DNA of 64,000 nt, from the NCBI GenBank assembly GCA_004764695.1, contig SMSO01000025.1, positions 3,617,102-3,681,101 on the forward strand, given 5' to 3'. The DNA is from Schizochytrium sp. TIO01 (Eukaryota; Sar; Bigyra; Thraustochytrida; Thraustochytriidae). Under the pieces are notes generated by a model, which saw only the letters and a list, made by a program, of their open reading frames with translations, did not search any database and was not told the DNA's origin. Below, piece after piece: positions 38,465 through 51,748 of the stretch. Both the position numbers and the translations under genes were made by a program. Within the stretch, counting starts at the first letter, position 1; every line of letters starts with the position of its first letter.

Positions 38465-41400
38465 AATCGACAATCGCTCTTTGTAGAGAGGACCAGGAAG
38501 AACCGCGATTAGGCAAATCAATAGGGGTGGAGAGAGCCTCTTCTGTCGTCGCTGTTTTAGGTACCGTGAAATTGGAAGTTCAATGCTATGAAACCTGTTT
38601 TTATCACTTTCTTTTCTTTTTTAGTGATTAGAAATAGGATTTTTAGTGTAAACAGTATTTTACTTGAACTGCAGAGGAGATTTATTTTAAACTTAAAAAA
38701 GCTATTATTTTAATTTTTTATTTATTTTTTTAAAGAAATGATAACTTGAAAAGATACGGCTGGCGAAGGCTGGGTCTTACACTGCAGCAAACGGTATGCT
38801 GGCGGGAAAAATCGAGAATCTGGCCGTGGTTTAATAGGCACTCCCGGAATATACTTGGAGTACACCAACGTCAATAGAGTCAGAAGAAAACAGCCCCCCT
38901 TGATCTCTATTTGAAACATCAACTATTGGTAGTATGATAAACTTTGACTGCGATGAACTTCTGCAAAATCTTAGCAGCAGTAAAATCCTGCTAGTACAGT
39001 GCATAAATCACAACCACCAAATTGGGTTCAAATTCGAAGCATAGAACTAAGGTGACTTAAATCTCCGCTCAGTATATTCGCTTTGACGTGATCAAGAGTT
39101 ATTTCTGCAATCTTTCTGAGGGGTAAATACTGATGCACGGGGTGTCTCTTTTTGCAAGATCATCTTGTAAAAAGGATGCATTAGCTGACTCTTTTTGTAA
39201 AAGGGATAAATTGCTGGAGATCAAAGAGTCGGGGGCATTTAAGTAGCCCCTTAAAACCTAAAATGAGAGGGCTCAATCTACCGTTGCAAATGTCAGCAAA
39301 TTTCTTTATTGCAAACATTTAATGTATGGCGCACATTTGCCAAAAGCTAAATTCTGCCATTGTATTCCTGGAACACATGACACGCCTTCACAATGGCGTG
39401 CGTCATACGACATTATCCAGTTCAATCATTAATGTCAAATAAGTATATGAATTTAGATCAATTGCGCACCCGTCTGCAGGAATGAAACCAAACGAATCCA
39501 ATTTCTAAGTTTAGACCTACTTTTAAAATGGCCGCATTTCAGAGTGTATTTGGAACCCCTCAACATATAGAATCATCAAGGGGGAAATTTACACCGCATC
39601 ATCAGGAAAGTGTCTTCACTTGAAATGTATATTCAAGTCCTGAGTATAATGTGTGGCATCTCTTCACATGTCACCTTGACTTCGGTTACTTTGTGGAACC
39701 GTATATCTGTGCACAAACACAATTCCTAGCCCCTAAACACATAGATGGCGGGAGGCCCTATGAATGATTTTTTGTATAAACCCAGACCATGTTTTTTAAT
39801 TGCATAAATTCGTCGCATGTTAATAATGCATTATGAAATTTACTCCTCATTTTCAAATTCACTTGAATGTGCTGGCTCCAAGAAAGCCAGAACTGTAACA
39901 ATTAAAGAAGAATCAAACAGAGACATTTATGACTCAGATCTTTGCAGCAAATTAACGTAAGTGGCGTGGCTGATAATAGAGACTCTCAAGTAGAACCTAC
40001 GAGGGTCCTACAGTAAGCCAGATCAGATGCTTGAAATTCTACCAAACCAAATGCAGGAAAGCAGGGGTTTCAATCGAAGAGTAGAATGATGTCTTAAGGA
40101 AGTCATTATAATGGACATTTCATGAATTTAATTTCGAAGAAAAAGAGTGTTGATTTGTAGATAATAATTTTGAACATACTTATTATGTTATACTTCCAGG
40201 TTCTGCTAGAATGATATTAAGAACCATGAAATGCTCCATTCAAACGCTTCAGCACTTTTGAATTAGCAGAACGTTCTCGTTTCGAAGACCTTTCCTATTC
40301 AAGATGGATATGATTATTTGTTTACCCCAAGTCCTGGAGAAACCTTTGCAACAAACCCTTGCCACTTGAATACAATAGATGCAGAGTCCCGTAGAAAATT
40401 GAACTCTTTACTTGCAATGCGCTACAATGCGTTGCTGGCAAGCATTGCGTCGTACCTTGTGCGTCAGCACAGGCGTATCAGTCATGAACTACGGATGCAA
40501 AAGCTGCCTTGTAAAGTGAAATTTGCTGTTTCACGCTCAAAGATGCTTCCATAGATCCCGAATCGCATATTGGACATTTCAATAGAAGTCTTAGAGCCGC
40601 TACGATATTCAGCACAGTGAAAGCACTTTACCAAGGATTACAAGTCTGGGCGAAGAATGATAAAGCAAGAACCCTTAGCTAGCATGCAGTTCCACCTTTC
40701 TGAGGAATTTCAATATCTAAACCCGTCTCTGCACTATGAAATAGGAAGTCCACGATATCACCTTTTCCTAGCCTATTTAAGCGCAGTACTACAAAACCTT
40801 CGATGACGATCTTTCATGAGTACTGTGTGGGTCATCTGATGTTCTTACATTCTTTTAAAAAGATGCATTTGTAAACTTCCAGGATGAGATTGCGAAACAT
40901 TCAAGCTTAATTTGAATGTTTTCTTGATTGATTTCTCAACAACATCTCTTTTGAGTGCGATTGTTTGTTCAATTCAAGGCTTAAACCTCATCACGAACCT
41001 AAATTGGCCATGATGCCCATGATCAAACTATTACATACCAATCAGCATCTCCGGGCCTCTAGCACTTCCACTACTCAGAGGCAAGTCCTTCCAACACTTA
41101 ATCTATATAAAACCTCAAAACCAAAAGAATCACTCATTCATTGCATGGGCTTCTCCATGAGATAAGTACGTAAGTAGGTACCCACTCATTTTTGGGAACA
41201 TTACTATCTCAGTTCCTACCAAGTATGTACTACTCAAGTCCTGCAATTTTATTTCTTCAATTCGTATTCCACACCTTCATAGTATCCTAATATGGTAGGT
41301 ATCCTTGGCCTGTGCTGTCAGTTCCAAGTCGCCCAGTAATCGCAGCCTGTTTGCATGCGATCATTGGTCCCGTCTAATTCTCGCATTTCCTCCTTTTCGT

Positions 41401-41967
41401 TTCACGTTTCCTTTCGTCAAGTTGATAAGCTAGTCCCTTATTTCAATTACACAGTTGGCGAAGAAGAGACATTTCTACTTGCCACCACTGGAATGAATGT
41501 ATCCAAGGTGTGCCCAGGCTGCTTTTCATGTGCTCGGCTTCCTTCTCGAAATGAAAGGCCTTTTGATTGTAATTTTTTTCTTTCTTTTTTATTAGTATTG
41601 GTAGGAAGTTAGCTCTCCTCGTACCTTGAGTGTACTACTCGACAACCTAAACAAAATGATTTGAAACATCTGAAAACATCATACTATCCTTCTTTTATTT
41701 ATTTGTTATATAAAAATAAAGAGTAGTAATAAATCACACCAGGACAACCATAATTCTTATAGGAGGGAGACGAGAAAACTTAGGGTAACAATCGAAAGAA
41801 CAACATGTTCTTAGAGCACGGACTTTTCTTCACTTGAAGAAAGCAGACAGAATGACCTAGACCAAAATCTGGTGCCACTTCTCCTAGGAAGTCCTTGACT
41901 GCAACGAAACGGCACCAGCTTACCATATAAATCAACACAACACACAACAGAAACTACAATCAGCCAC

Positions 41968-41989
41968 GAGAGAGAGAGAGAGAGAGAGA
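41968..41989 (+). repeat. (GA)11 microsatellite
   Basis: Perfect GA dinucleotide run. Confidence 0.9.
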
Positions 41990-42097
41990 TCTTGGGCCAG
42001 ACGAAGTCCAATTTTCTGCTCAACTCTACAACTGGGAGAGCCCAAGGCCATCGCTTTCACCCCATTCTTACATCATCTATTCATTCAATTTTTATTT

Positions 42098-42105
<8 letters not shown>

Positions 42106-42132
<27 letters not shown>
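42106..42132 (+). repeat. Poly(A) run of 27
   Basis: Uninterrupted A run after TTTTTATTTCTTAATTT. It resembles the run at 26269-26293, which also follows an A+T-rich stretch. It may be a retroposon tail, but no body was identified. Confidence 0.9.
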
Positions 42133-45100
42133 GAAAGAGCAATTTCCTTTAAGCACTCATTAAAACTAACTCTCAAGAAACTAAATAATATGACCATGAC
42201 CAACGTCCTTAAAGGAGCGGTTTGAAAGAAAGGTGGCGAAGGCGACATTCGGGCTACGTCCCTTCCTTGCCAGGGCTGGAAGGTTGCAACCCCTGTTAGT
42301 ATTAAGTATTTGGGTAGCTGGTTCTAGCTAGCCAGCCTTGTTCTCTTCACGAGCTGTCTATCCATCCATCTATCAATGAATGTGTTCCATTCTGTAAAGC
42401 CAAGTAGTCGAAACTCGAGGAGCCCGTTCTCCAGGCGCACTAGTGCAGCCACCATCGCGGTTGCTGCCAGGACTGCCCTGCTCGCGACCATGAGTGGCAC
42501 CCATCATACCACTTGCTTGGACGACCCAATCATTTGGAGCACGCAACAGCGTATTGGTGGAATGAATGTAATGCTGTTTGTTTTTGTAAACTCCGACTCG
42601 TGGCAGTGTCGTTCGTTCGTTTTTCAACCACATCTTGAAATGTTGAATGAACTACGCTCGGAATGTCTGTGCCGCAGAGTGCTTGCTCTACGCTTGAAAT
42701 TGGGGCCCTTGGGTCTCTAAAATCATCGCGGTGCCGTGATCTTTGCGAGTCGATATGCGAACATGGGTAGTGACGATTCGGGTACACCTCTCCCACTTCC
42801 TTGATCAGAGCGCTTCTTTGGAGGCAATGCATGCATGGCCTTCGCGAGTGGATGGATGGCTGATTGGTCGCTGTTTGATGAGCCGACTGGACTCGTTATC
42901 GTATATCTCAAATACGAAGAAGCCAAGCCTCAAACGATGGTGGTAACAGAGAAGCACTCAAAATGCTCTTAGGCTGCTTGAGATGGCTGCGCCGTGAAAA
43001 GACCAACGACGTCCATGGCTATAGTTATAGATTCGGAAGGCGAATGGATGCAGCATAAGAATTACGAGAGCTGCCGCTTGCGAGTGAGTGATTGAGTCCC
43101 TGTTGAGCTGTAAGATAATCACTGTTTTGGGAGTTTAGTGGTGGAACATTTGATAAACTGCCACAAGTTGCTTGCACCCCTGCACCCACCTCAACCACAA
43201 AACGAAGCCGCCGCTTTCCCAAAGCGATGGCCTGTTCTTTCTGCTTTCTTTGGGATGCTTTGGCTCGTGCGTGGCACCGCGGCAACTCTGCCGATGCTCG
43301 CTGCGTCGCTTGACAGCCAAAACGTGGCCTCAAAGAAATGCACTATCGCTGTATTTGTAGCATCGCTTGCTGATGTTCTCAAGTACATATCTGCAGGAAG
43401 AACTTCAAGACAAGAAATAGAACGAAAACAGAACGATAGCAGATAAATGTAACAGGAGGAGGAGGAAGGAAAACACATTCCATTTATTTTCACAGCGATT
43501 ATTTTAGATTGCTGCGTTCTCTCCAGAACAGCCCATTTTTCTCTCTTTTTCTTCATTCGCGTTTATTTTCAAGTCGGATTTACGAGTACTGAGAGAACCT
43601 TCCTTTCCTCGCAGTCTCGGGCGCCGGCCCATTGCAAGGGCTGAGGTGGACCTGGAGTTCTGAAGCAAAAGGAGAGCTCCAAAGAGGAGTAGTGTCGGTA
43701 AACTCAGTGAATGCAAGCGCATTGGCTTCCCTACTATGCGAAAAGGAACTCATGATATAGTACCAATAAGTAAATTCTTATTCTTTTCACATAATTCTTC
43801 TTAGCTAAGATGAAAGAGAAATGATAGCGGTAAAAAAGTGCTCTAATGTAAACACTTATGATGCTCGCGCGCGCATACGGCACCCTAAAAGTGCGCGCAA
43901 GAGACAGCCTCATTGAAATGGGTGAAATATGTCTTGCTTTGAGCAGTGTCGGATTGAGGCCGAGTCGGGACCAACTACGGTGACATGAAACAGATTTCGG
44001 AGAGAGGCTTCCAGCAAGCAAGCAAGCAGGCCTGGTGATTTAGTACGTCTCGATTTGGCGATCTTGGGAACCTCCAGTTTATTCACAGACTCGCCAGAGA
44101 TTCTGCACTCTGTCAAAACGTTCCCTCAGTAGAGCCACAGACTGGCTCACTACAACACTAGCAGCACCAAAAGGTCGAAGGCAAGAGCGGACGTTGAAAT
44201 CGGCTCTGTGCTAACGTGCACAAAGACATTTAATTTATCACACTGGCATAGGCTCCCAAGATATGTTTGTTTTGGCAGACATAGCCACAAACGGTATCTT
44301 GGAACGACCGAGATAGCGTTCTTTAGAGAAATTTGATGCGTTGAAAGCTTGGATGTGCAATGCGTTTGCGATAAGAAGGTGCACCGTCGCTGGTTCACTG
44401 GCGCTTTACGACTATACGCTACAGCATACTAAAACACGATCCCATCGAATCTGCAATTCACTAGAATCGGCCAAAACTTATAACTGTTGTAGCAAGTGTC
44501 AAATGAGTCACATGAACTATTGAAAGTCCTTCTTCTTCTTCACTCCTTATATTCTGCCTCGAATTTAGATGAAGCGAAGCCACTGCTCACATTGCTCGGT
44601 ATCCACTTTGCAGGGTATATCTCCAGACTACTGGTCAGTTCAAATCTGGTCTTTTTGAGACCTAAACATCACAGATCTCGAGCGTGAGTTTGATGATTCG
44701 TGCTGATGTGAGTTGAGTGAGGAAATATCCTCGATGTTTGATTTGAAGACACATGCCCGTGATAAAGACTGTATGCATGCAACAACGTACCGAGGCAGTG
44801 ATGGTTGATCTACTTGGCCCGACACCTTGATGATGCAATCCTTCGCAGCTTGCAGAACTCGTATCCGCTCCCTCGTGATTGGCGTCGCACGTCGTAGGCT
44901 TTGTCGCATATCGTGCAAGTGCTAGACCCGATGTACAAGGCTGGGTAGCACCACAGCGTCGCTAGATGATTGATAACTGGTCTCAAGAGCGCTTCAAAGG
45001 TGGACCTAATCAGGGACATTGCCCCGTTGAAATGGGCAATCGGTAGTGCTGCTTACTTCATCTGCAGAGCGTGAACCTTTCCAAGCTCCGCGAAACGCTA

Positions 45101-45514
45101 CAGCCATTCATGGAATATGTCGCTCTTTCAAGATGCTTATAATGTGCGAGTATCTTGGGCCTAACACATGTCTTCGCAATCAGTCAGTCTCTAAGTCGCC
45201 TGTGTGTTTTTGCACCTACACTCCATAGATGTGTTTCTGTTTCTTCTTGTCTTTTTTTTTCAAGATCTTTTTCCTTCTCAAGCGTAAGTTCTTCTTTGCT
45301 TACTTTGCTGGTTTCTTTGTATTGGTTTATATGTGCTAAAGGCCGGCATATTCATAGCCACGAATTCAAGACAATGATGACGGAAGACGGGTACTACTAC
45401 CTCAGCCTGTCGCCAAAGCAAGCATCCTTATACAAGGGTGGACGGCATCGAGAACGCTATTTAGTGTCCAGGCGGTATTTTTCTTTCAAAATTGGTATAT
45501 TATATTTATTCATA

Positions 45515-45517
<3 letters not shown>

Positions 45518-45556
<39 letters not shown>
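45518..45556 (+). repeat. (TAA)13 microsatellite
   Basis: Perfect trinucleotide run of 39 bp. Confidence 0.95.
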
Positions 45557-45558
<2 letters not shown>

Positions 45559-47819
45559 TGAAGATAAATGCAAAGAGAACCAGAATTTCCTACTCGGCAT
45601 GTCCTCTTGGAGAACTCAAGCTCCTCAACGTCTCTCTCGGAGATCACCCGCTGCTTGGCAACCAAGTGTCGAAGGCCAATGCAGAAGAATCAAGCGATCG
45701 TAAAATCTCCGCACAAGCGTATCTTTTGGCTGCGTTTCATCTCGTACTCCGCCAGGGAGCGCAGCCGGTCGAAATCTAGCATGTGCAACGCAACTGTGTA
45801 CATTTCACGATTTCACTCTGGACGGCGCATTATGACGCCATTCTGAAGCAGCCAGCAGAACGCATAATAAGATACGATTTTGGTACCATGATAACCATGA
45901 TTGTAGGACAATTGGCTCTTCGAGTTGAAAGAAACGGGCTGCGAGAAAGCGGAACGAGAACCGTCAGAACGGGAACGCTAGGCCAGGTATTTTATTTCCA
46001 AAAAATGAAGCAAGCGAGATGCCCATCTGGTTTGGCCAAATAGCCCGGGGAGATGACGCCTGTAGCAAACTTTGAAATTCTGGTTAGAGTCAAACTTGAG
46101 ATCTTGTAAACCATCAATCCTCATGAATATTTGCTTTTGCTTTTACTTCCAATTTTTTCTTTCTTTCTTTTGAAAATGAATAAAAGTTTTTATCTAGGTA
46201 TCTATAATTATCATCATCATTATTTTTGGGGCTAGTCATGATGATGTTCTTTTAATACTTCAAGAAGAAACAAAAGATGAAGTTTACAATTCTGGTTACA
46301 CGTGGGAACAGATCTGTCCAACTAACTGGGACCCGTCCCAGGAGGCTAGCATAAGGGTAGTCTGAGTGGGGTTGAGTGCGTAACAGAAGCAGATCTTGAC
46401 AGGTTTTGCGCCGCGATCGACCAATCGCACACCAGTTTTATTTCAAGAGTTTAAAAGGGAAGGCTGCCACTTCTTCAGGCATGGGCCTAAGACGTATACT
46501 TAAGCGAAACACTAGACGTGTAATTTACCCTCTGTTCTCACCCTTCTTGAAAGTTTTAATTTCTCTTTTCTCTGCGAAATCCTTTAAAATCGATCTCAGT
46601 CACCTTCAGAAAATAGAGACCATATGTGCCTCAAATAAGAGCCTACAGCATGGCACGCCAGAATAGCCTCGCTGATCAAGGCCGCTCTGCATGCTCAAGA
46701 TTACATATGCCTGGCCCAAAAGGTGCCTTAGTTATCGTTTTGCGATCGAGCTCTGGATCAATATGCAGCCTCAGGTGCAATTAGATCGCCGGTCAGTCTT
46801 AAAATAGTTATCCCAAGAGAAGAGACATTTCGCAGGTAAAGAAAGAACAGCTTGAATTCAATGCTCCAATCAATCCTTGCTCTTGCTTGCTCACTTCTGG
46901 GTTGAATTTGAGGGCTCCAACGGCAACCAATGGCACTTTAGCATGGGACACGCAAGCGAAGCGAAGTTATCCCGAGTTCTCAAGTAAGCTTTGTCTCCCT
47001 CGCGCGGAGGGGCTTCGGCCATTCGTAAGACAGGCGCGAAGAAGCGGAAAGCTGATCTTGTTCCATCCCTGTTCTATGGACCATGGAACAGAACTTGAAA
47101 GCGATGAACTCAATCAATTAATAACTCAATTAATAAAAGGAACGAAAGACGGGCCTTTGTAGGAAGCCGCCAGCCAGCCGACGAGCGAGCGAGCGAAGCC
47201 GCGCTGGTGGTGGCGGCGAGGCGGGCTGCTCCGCGGATTGGGCTTGACTTTGCCGAAGGGCGGAAGCTGATCTCACTCGCCCCCATCGACACGTGCGGCG
47301 AGTCGAACCTTTGGATATCCAAACAATGGAATAAAGAAATAAAGAAATACGTGCGACAGCGGCGCCGGCACGTGCAGAGGCGGATAGCTGAAAATGCTGA
47401 TGAAATGTGCAGAGTAAAACTGACTAGATAGATAGATAATCGATAGACAGATAGATAGCTGCTTTGGCTTCTTTCGCTGCGCTTTGTTCAAGCGAGTGGA
47501 TTGGTTGCAAGGAATGGTTCGGCCTTGGTTGTGGAGAGAGAATGCGGTAAGCGAGCGACCTTGTGGTGTGTTTGAAGCAGCGACTGGTTAATAAGTCTCA
47601 AGCACTCACTCTTGCCAAGGATGGAAGACTTGCCCTTCAAGTACGATGGCAAATGGCGGCTGCAGCCTTATGAATTTTGAAACCTTCGTGGAAAAAAAGC
47701 GCGAGAAATCCAGATTGTTTTTGCTTGACGTTCACAACTCTTCGTGGTCCCACGAGATACCTATGACTATGTACCCGGTTAACTAGGCAAATCACTCCAA
47801 GATTGCCTTTATTGTGTGA

Positions 47820-47928
<109 letters not shown>

Positions 47929-48829
47929 CTAATTAATTAATTAGTAGGTTCCTTTTCTTTTCTTTTCTTTTCTTATTTTAGTTTTAATTTTTAATTTTAT
48001 TATTATTATTTAATTTGAAAGAAATCATCAAAGCATGAGTTAAAACAAGTTGAAGCTCGATTTCTGTGTACAGACAGAGTAGTTCATAGCAGGCAAGCAA
48101 GCAAGGTCGGCCGGGCCAATCGTCGCTTGCTGAGTGAGTGCCGATGCATGCGACGAGATACGCCGACGCAGTGTCAAGCTGACGGACGTGAACCGGGCGC
48201 TTCGCTGGAGCAAACTTGAGGAGAGGATTTCTTTCATCCGCCCCCGAGTTGGACCTAGTTTATTCATATGTTCCAACCAAACGAAGAACGGCAGTCGAAA
48301 ATGAGATTGGCAAAAGCGGAGGAAGCAGAGAGTAGAAAACCTTGGAACGAAGAGATGAAACTAGTAACAAAAAAGAAAATGTTTACTGCTTCCACTTTTT
48401 CTTCTTTATACAGGATGTGAAAAGGCTCAGGTTCGATAGTAGGCGAAGATTGCCTCGCTGAGTCTCACTTTTTTTTTTTTTTAAATTATTATTATTATTA
48501 TTTTAAATATAATGAGCTTTCGGATCAGGTAATTAGGCGACATCAAAACCTTAATTGCTGCTACGCCACGATCCTTCATACAAAAAGGGCCTGTATCGAG
48601 TCCTTTGATACCGTGCGAATCCAAGCCGGCACAAGGCAGCCAGAACAAGGCGGCCGGCAAATCCAAAATAAGAGAGGACGCTCATTGAAATTGTACACAG
48701 ATCCCCGCTTCCAGCAAATCCGAAACACAACTCCATTCTCAGGAAAGCAAGCACAGAACCAATTTTGGTCCTTCACCTTAGAGAACGGTTAGCCAGCTGA
48801 AGTAATTGGCTCAAGCATACCACCCCGTT

Positions 48830-50050
48830 ATGTCGTTACCACCTACAGCACAAGTCCTAGAGAACACAACAAATAATTCACTGGACCTTGATTCATTAGA
48901 TACATCATCAGTTCTTGCGCAAAACAAGTCACTACAACAATCGGAGTGGAAAGGGCACGTCCGTGTCAAAGTCACCAGAGCAGCTGCAACAATAGAAGGT
49001 CCATCTTTTGCAACAGAAGCTGCTGCCGCCAAAGCCGAGTCAGAAGTTTTTGGTGCCAAGGCCAACCCAGATCAAGCCACAATGACACTTGTAGAAACTG
49101 GCTCAGATGTCACCGAGAACTCAGACCCAATCCATGCTGACTCTTTGATGAATCTCCATGACGACGACTTTCTGCCAGACTCGCCACTGATGATGGACAA
49201 CACGCAGTGTATTAATCCTTGCGCAGCGCCGCATACCGGTTTCCGTCTTCCAAAGTCGCGGCAAGCTCACTACGGCGAGGTACGCAACGAACTTTCCAGC
49301 ACCCATACAGCAACCAGCGACTACGATTTTGTGCATCATCATCATCAACAACAACAACAACACAGTCAGCACTTTGCCCCGTCATACGAAACGACAAATC
49401 ACCTTCAATATGAGGATCAAAACCAGAGTTTGGCCCCCAACCAGGAAGACAACAGCATCCATCACATTAGTATGGCGTACCAAATGCCAATGTACGAACA
49501 TCAATATCATCAAGAATCCAACCATTTTCACTCGCCGACCTCTGATACGAGCATGTACCATCAAGTGTCAAACGTGCTTGCCCCGGATGCAATGGACTTC
49601 TTCAGTAACTTCGACCACAACGATCATGAAGATCTTATGGTTCCTCCACCACCACCTCCGCCATTTAATTTTGATATCACCGACGCATCGCCTGCCGACG
49701 ATTGCTCACAACCCGCATCCCCCCTCAATGCAATGGAAGATCCCTGTGGTTCACCATCTTCGGCAAAGAAGAAGACGAAGAAGAAGCAGGCTTCTCCTTC
49801 TCAGCGCAAGTCCCGCCGTTCTTCGTCAAAGTCAAAATCGCGAGTGAGATCCAGAAGAGGGTCTCCTCCGCAACGCGAGTTAACATCCCGCTTCCGCGGT
49901 GTATGCTGGTATAAGCGTACGAAACGTTGGGTTGTGCAGCTTAAGATTAACGGAGTCAGGAGACACGTGGGCTACTTCAAGGATGAAAATGCTGCTGCTG
50001 TGGCATACGAGGAAGCTATCCGTGAAATTCGTGGAGACACGACAAACTAA
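48830..50050 (+). CDS. AP2-domain transcription factor 3 (406 aa)
   Basis: Predicted nuclear DNA-binding protein with one AP2 domain at the C-terminus (about 352-401). The core FRGVCWYKRTKRWVVQLKI is followed by RRHVGYF and the helix with AAAVAYEEA. A long basic, Ser-rich stretch (about 312-343: KKKTKKKQ, RKSRRSSSKSKSRVRSRR) just before the domain is a probable nuclear localisation signal. The N-terminal 300 residues are low in complexity. They contain an acidic/hydrophobic patch (about 112-122), a His4-Gln5 run (169-177), a His/Gln/Tyr-rich middle, and a run of seven prolines (272-278). Start: the frame opens just after TAA at 48803-48805 with a TTG, and the first ATG is at 48830, which I use. 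Stop: TAA. Intronless. The largest and best conserved of the three AP2 genes here, at the left end of the gene-dense block and divergent from AP2 gene 2. Confidence 0.92.
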   Translation: MSLPPTAQVLENTTNNSLDLDSLDTSSVLAQNKSLQQSEWKGHVRVKVTRAAATIEGPSFATEAAAAKAESEVFGAKANPDQATMTLVETGSDVTENSDPIHADSLMNLHDDDFLPDSPLMMDNTQCINPCAAPHTGFRLPKSRQAHYGEVRNELSSTHTATSDYDFVHHHHQQQQQHSQHFAPSYETTNHLQYEDQNQSLAPNQEDNSIHHISMAYQMPMYEHQYHQESNHFHSPTSDTSMYHQVSNVLAPDAMDFFSNFDHNDHEDLMVPPPPPPPFNFDITDASPADDCSQPASPLNAMEDPCGSPSSAKKKTKKKQASPSQRKSRRSSSKSKSRVRSRRGSPPQRELTSRFRGVCWYKRTKRWVVQLKINGVRRHVGYFKDENAAAVAYEEAIREIRGDTTN

Positions 50051-50733
50051 TTTCGAGCTAGCAGTTGTCCCTCTTGCGCCTCCGTCCAAAACAATGCACC
50101 GCTTTCATCTTTTGACCTGATCAATACACTACTACCTACTATAAATGCCTGCACCCTACCCTACTCTGAGATCTTAGTGTTACTTTCCTCGCTTTCCTGT
50201 CTCGTCCACTAAAGGTGCTCGTACACACTCTACACTGTACCACAACCATACCGGGGACCCTCCGCGTACCCCGTCCTGAGAGTGTGCACTCGCTGTGAAG
50301 AAAAATAAAGGTGACCGTTGAAACGAGTGCCCAAAAGAATTAGGGCCGTAGCAGAACATCATCATCTTGCAAGCATTAAAGAGAGGGGTCAGCGGACTCT
50401 TAACAAGACGAGATGACGCAGAGTTCCACCTAGGGTCTATATGCCTCTTTACTGATTGACTATTAAACAGACAACTTTTTGATGACATCTAACCACATAT
50501 ACTCCTTATATTTACTTTATGAAGCCCTGGATTGATGCGCTGGTCCCGCTCAGTCTCCATCTCTGCTTGTAAATAAACAGCTTTTTGTGTTGGTGAATAA
50601 TAAGTTTCATTTATCGAAAAAGCAAAGACTAAAGCTAGCTCTCAGCAAGCAAGGGAGCAAAGAAGCAGACATACCTAGGTTGAAGGTTCGAAGGAGAGGC
50701 GCCCCGGGATCGAGGAATAGCCCAATTTGAGAC
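50051..50733. other. Spacer between AP2 gene 3 and IFT22
   Basis: 683 bp with no gene recognised. It should hold the 3' UTR of AP2 gene 3 and the promoter and leader of IFT22, both read rightward. An AATAAA-like element (AAAAATAAAG) lies at about 50302, and another (GAATAATAAG) at about 50596. Neither is proven to be a polyadenylation signal. Confidence 0.4.
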
Positions 50734-51306
50734 ATGGCGGCTAAAATTCTCTTCGTCGGGCCGGAGCAAAGTGGAAAGTCCACCATCGCTAATAAGCTAG
50801 CAGGCGTGGCCACTGCTATTTCTCCCGAAGACCAAGATGACGATACCGCCACTTCTCTCCGTAATCAACCGTATCGCCCAACGGCAGCTGTCCGTGTGGT
50901 GGAGTTTGAGGCACAACTTAGCTCTGCCCAGGCTCGAAACTGGGGTGGAGACCGCTCCATCGAAGTGGAGATCTGGGATACATCAGGTGCTACAAAGTAT
51001 GAATCTTGCTGGCCTGCAATCCAGCAAAAGGCAGACGGTGTTGTCATTGTGTACAATCCTGAAAATCCCAACCACTCAGCTGAGGTAGAAACATGGTACG
51101 AGTGGTTTGTGACCAAGGCGGGGCTTAGTTCAGAACAGGTACTTATTCTTGCGAATGATCGCAAGAGTGGACCTGATGATTCTCAGGGTGCTCCTCCGCG
51201 AGTATTTGATGATTGCGAACTCTTATTCACAGATGCAAACGACATGCAGAAGATCAAATCTGCTTTTCATGACCTAGTCGCTACGATTGGAAGCTTCAAG
51301 CGCTAA
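50734..51306 (+). CDS. IFT22: IFT22/RABL5-like small GTPase (190 aa)
   Basis: Rab-like GTPase of intraflagellar transport complex B, needed for building and maintaining flagella. The P-loop GPEQSGKS is at residues 9-16. The G3 region WDTSGATKYESCWPA (81-95) matches the characteristic IFT22 form, where FESCWPA-type sequence follows the switch. ADGVVIVYNPENPNH (100-114) matches the family's next strand and loop. The G4 position reads NDRKSG rather than a full NKxD, and the G5 region is weak. Known IFT22 proteins share this degeneration, so nucleotide specificity may be unusual. A short insertion (about 28-46) lies in the switch I area. There is no C-terminal prenylation Cys, as expected for this family. 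Length is near that of animal IFT22 (about 185 aa). Start ATG at 50734; TAA stop. It implies a flagellated stage. Confidence 0.9.
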   Translation: MAAKILFVGPEQSGKSTIANKLAGVATAISPEDQDDDTATSLRNQPYRPTAAVRVVEFEAQLSSAQARNWGGDRSIEVEIWDTSGATKYESCWPAIQQKADGVVIVYNPENPNHSAEVETWYEWFVTKAGLSSEQVLILANDRKSGPDDSQGAPPRVFDDCELLFTDANDMQKIKSAFHDLVATIGSFKR

Positions 51307-51748
51307 GTAATCTGCAGTCGTATGTTTTACTCATGACGAACAAGTTTAATATTCTGCTGTAGCTCTCACCGTACATGAAGTAATCACAAACAACTTATTA
51401 TGAACAAATAAACAATTTTGTACTTAGGCCAAATGTGCTTTCGGTTTAGAGGAATAATATGTGTCTCCGTCTTTCAGAAGGAGTCTTCTGGACTTCTGCC
51501 TGGAGAAGAATGAGCAAAATACTTCACACAAACCTCTTCCTCGACAACTTAAATCAACATTGACTTTGTTTTTAAGGGGAAATACTCAGCCTCTCTTACA
51601 GGATTATTGCAGCAAGGCACTTTTGATAAACAATAGCATACATCTACTGAGTGGATGTATTTACTGTGAACACGAAGAATGTAATTAATTGCCTTCAAAA
51701 TGATTTTTCTGTGATTTTCGAGTAAATATAATTTGGAGAAACTATATA
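51307..51748. other. Convergent 3' spacer, IFT22 / scramblase
   Basis: 442 bp between two stop codons facing each other. It holds both 3' ends, with AATAAA-like elements on the top strand (AACAAATAAAC at about 51403). No gene recognised. Confidence 0.5.

Larger units (their letters stand above)
36201..42105. other. Second gene desert, A+T-richer middle part
   Basis: No gene recognised. Composition returns towards that of the first desert, especially 38.9-41.7 kb. The longest frame with ordinary composition is 37334-37693 (+, 119 codons), which has no known motif. A (GAGTT)n-like stretch lies near 38225-38252, and ATTCC and GA repeats are listed separately. Confidence 0.45.

Noticed and set aside
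47290-47320. GGTTCGACTC-like B-box on the bottom strand, as in a tRNA gene
   Set aside because: The flanking bases cannot pair to form a T-arm and no A-box or acceptor stem is present. Other GTTCGA/GTTCAA sites failed the same test.
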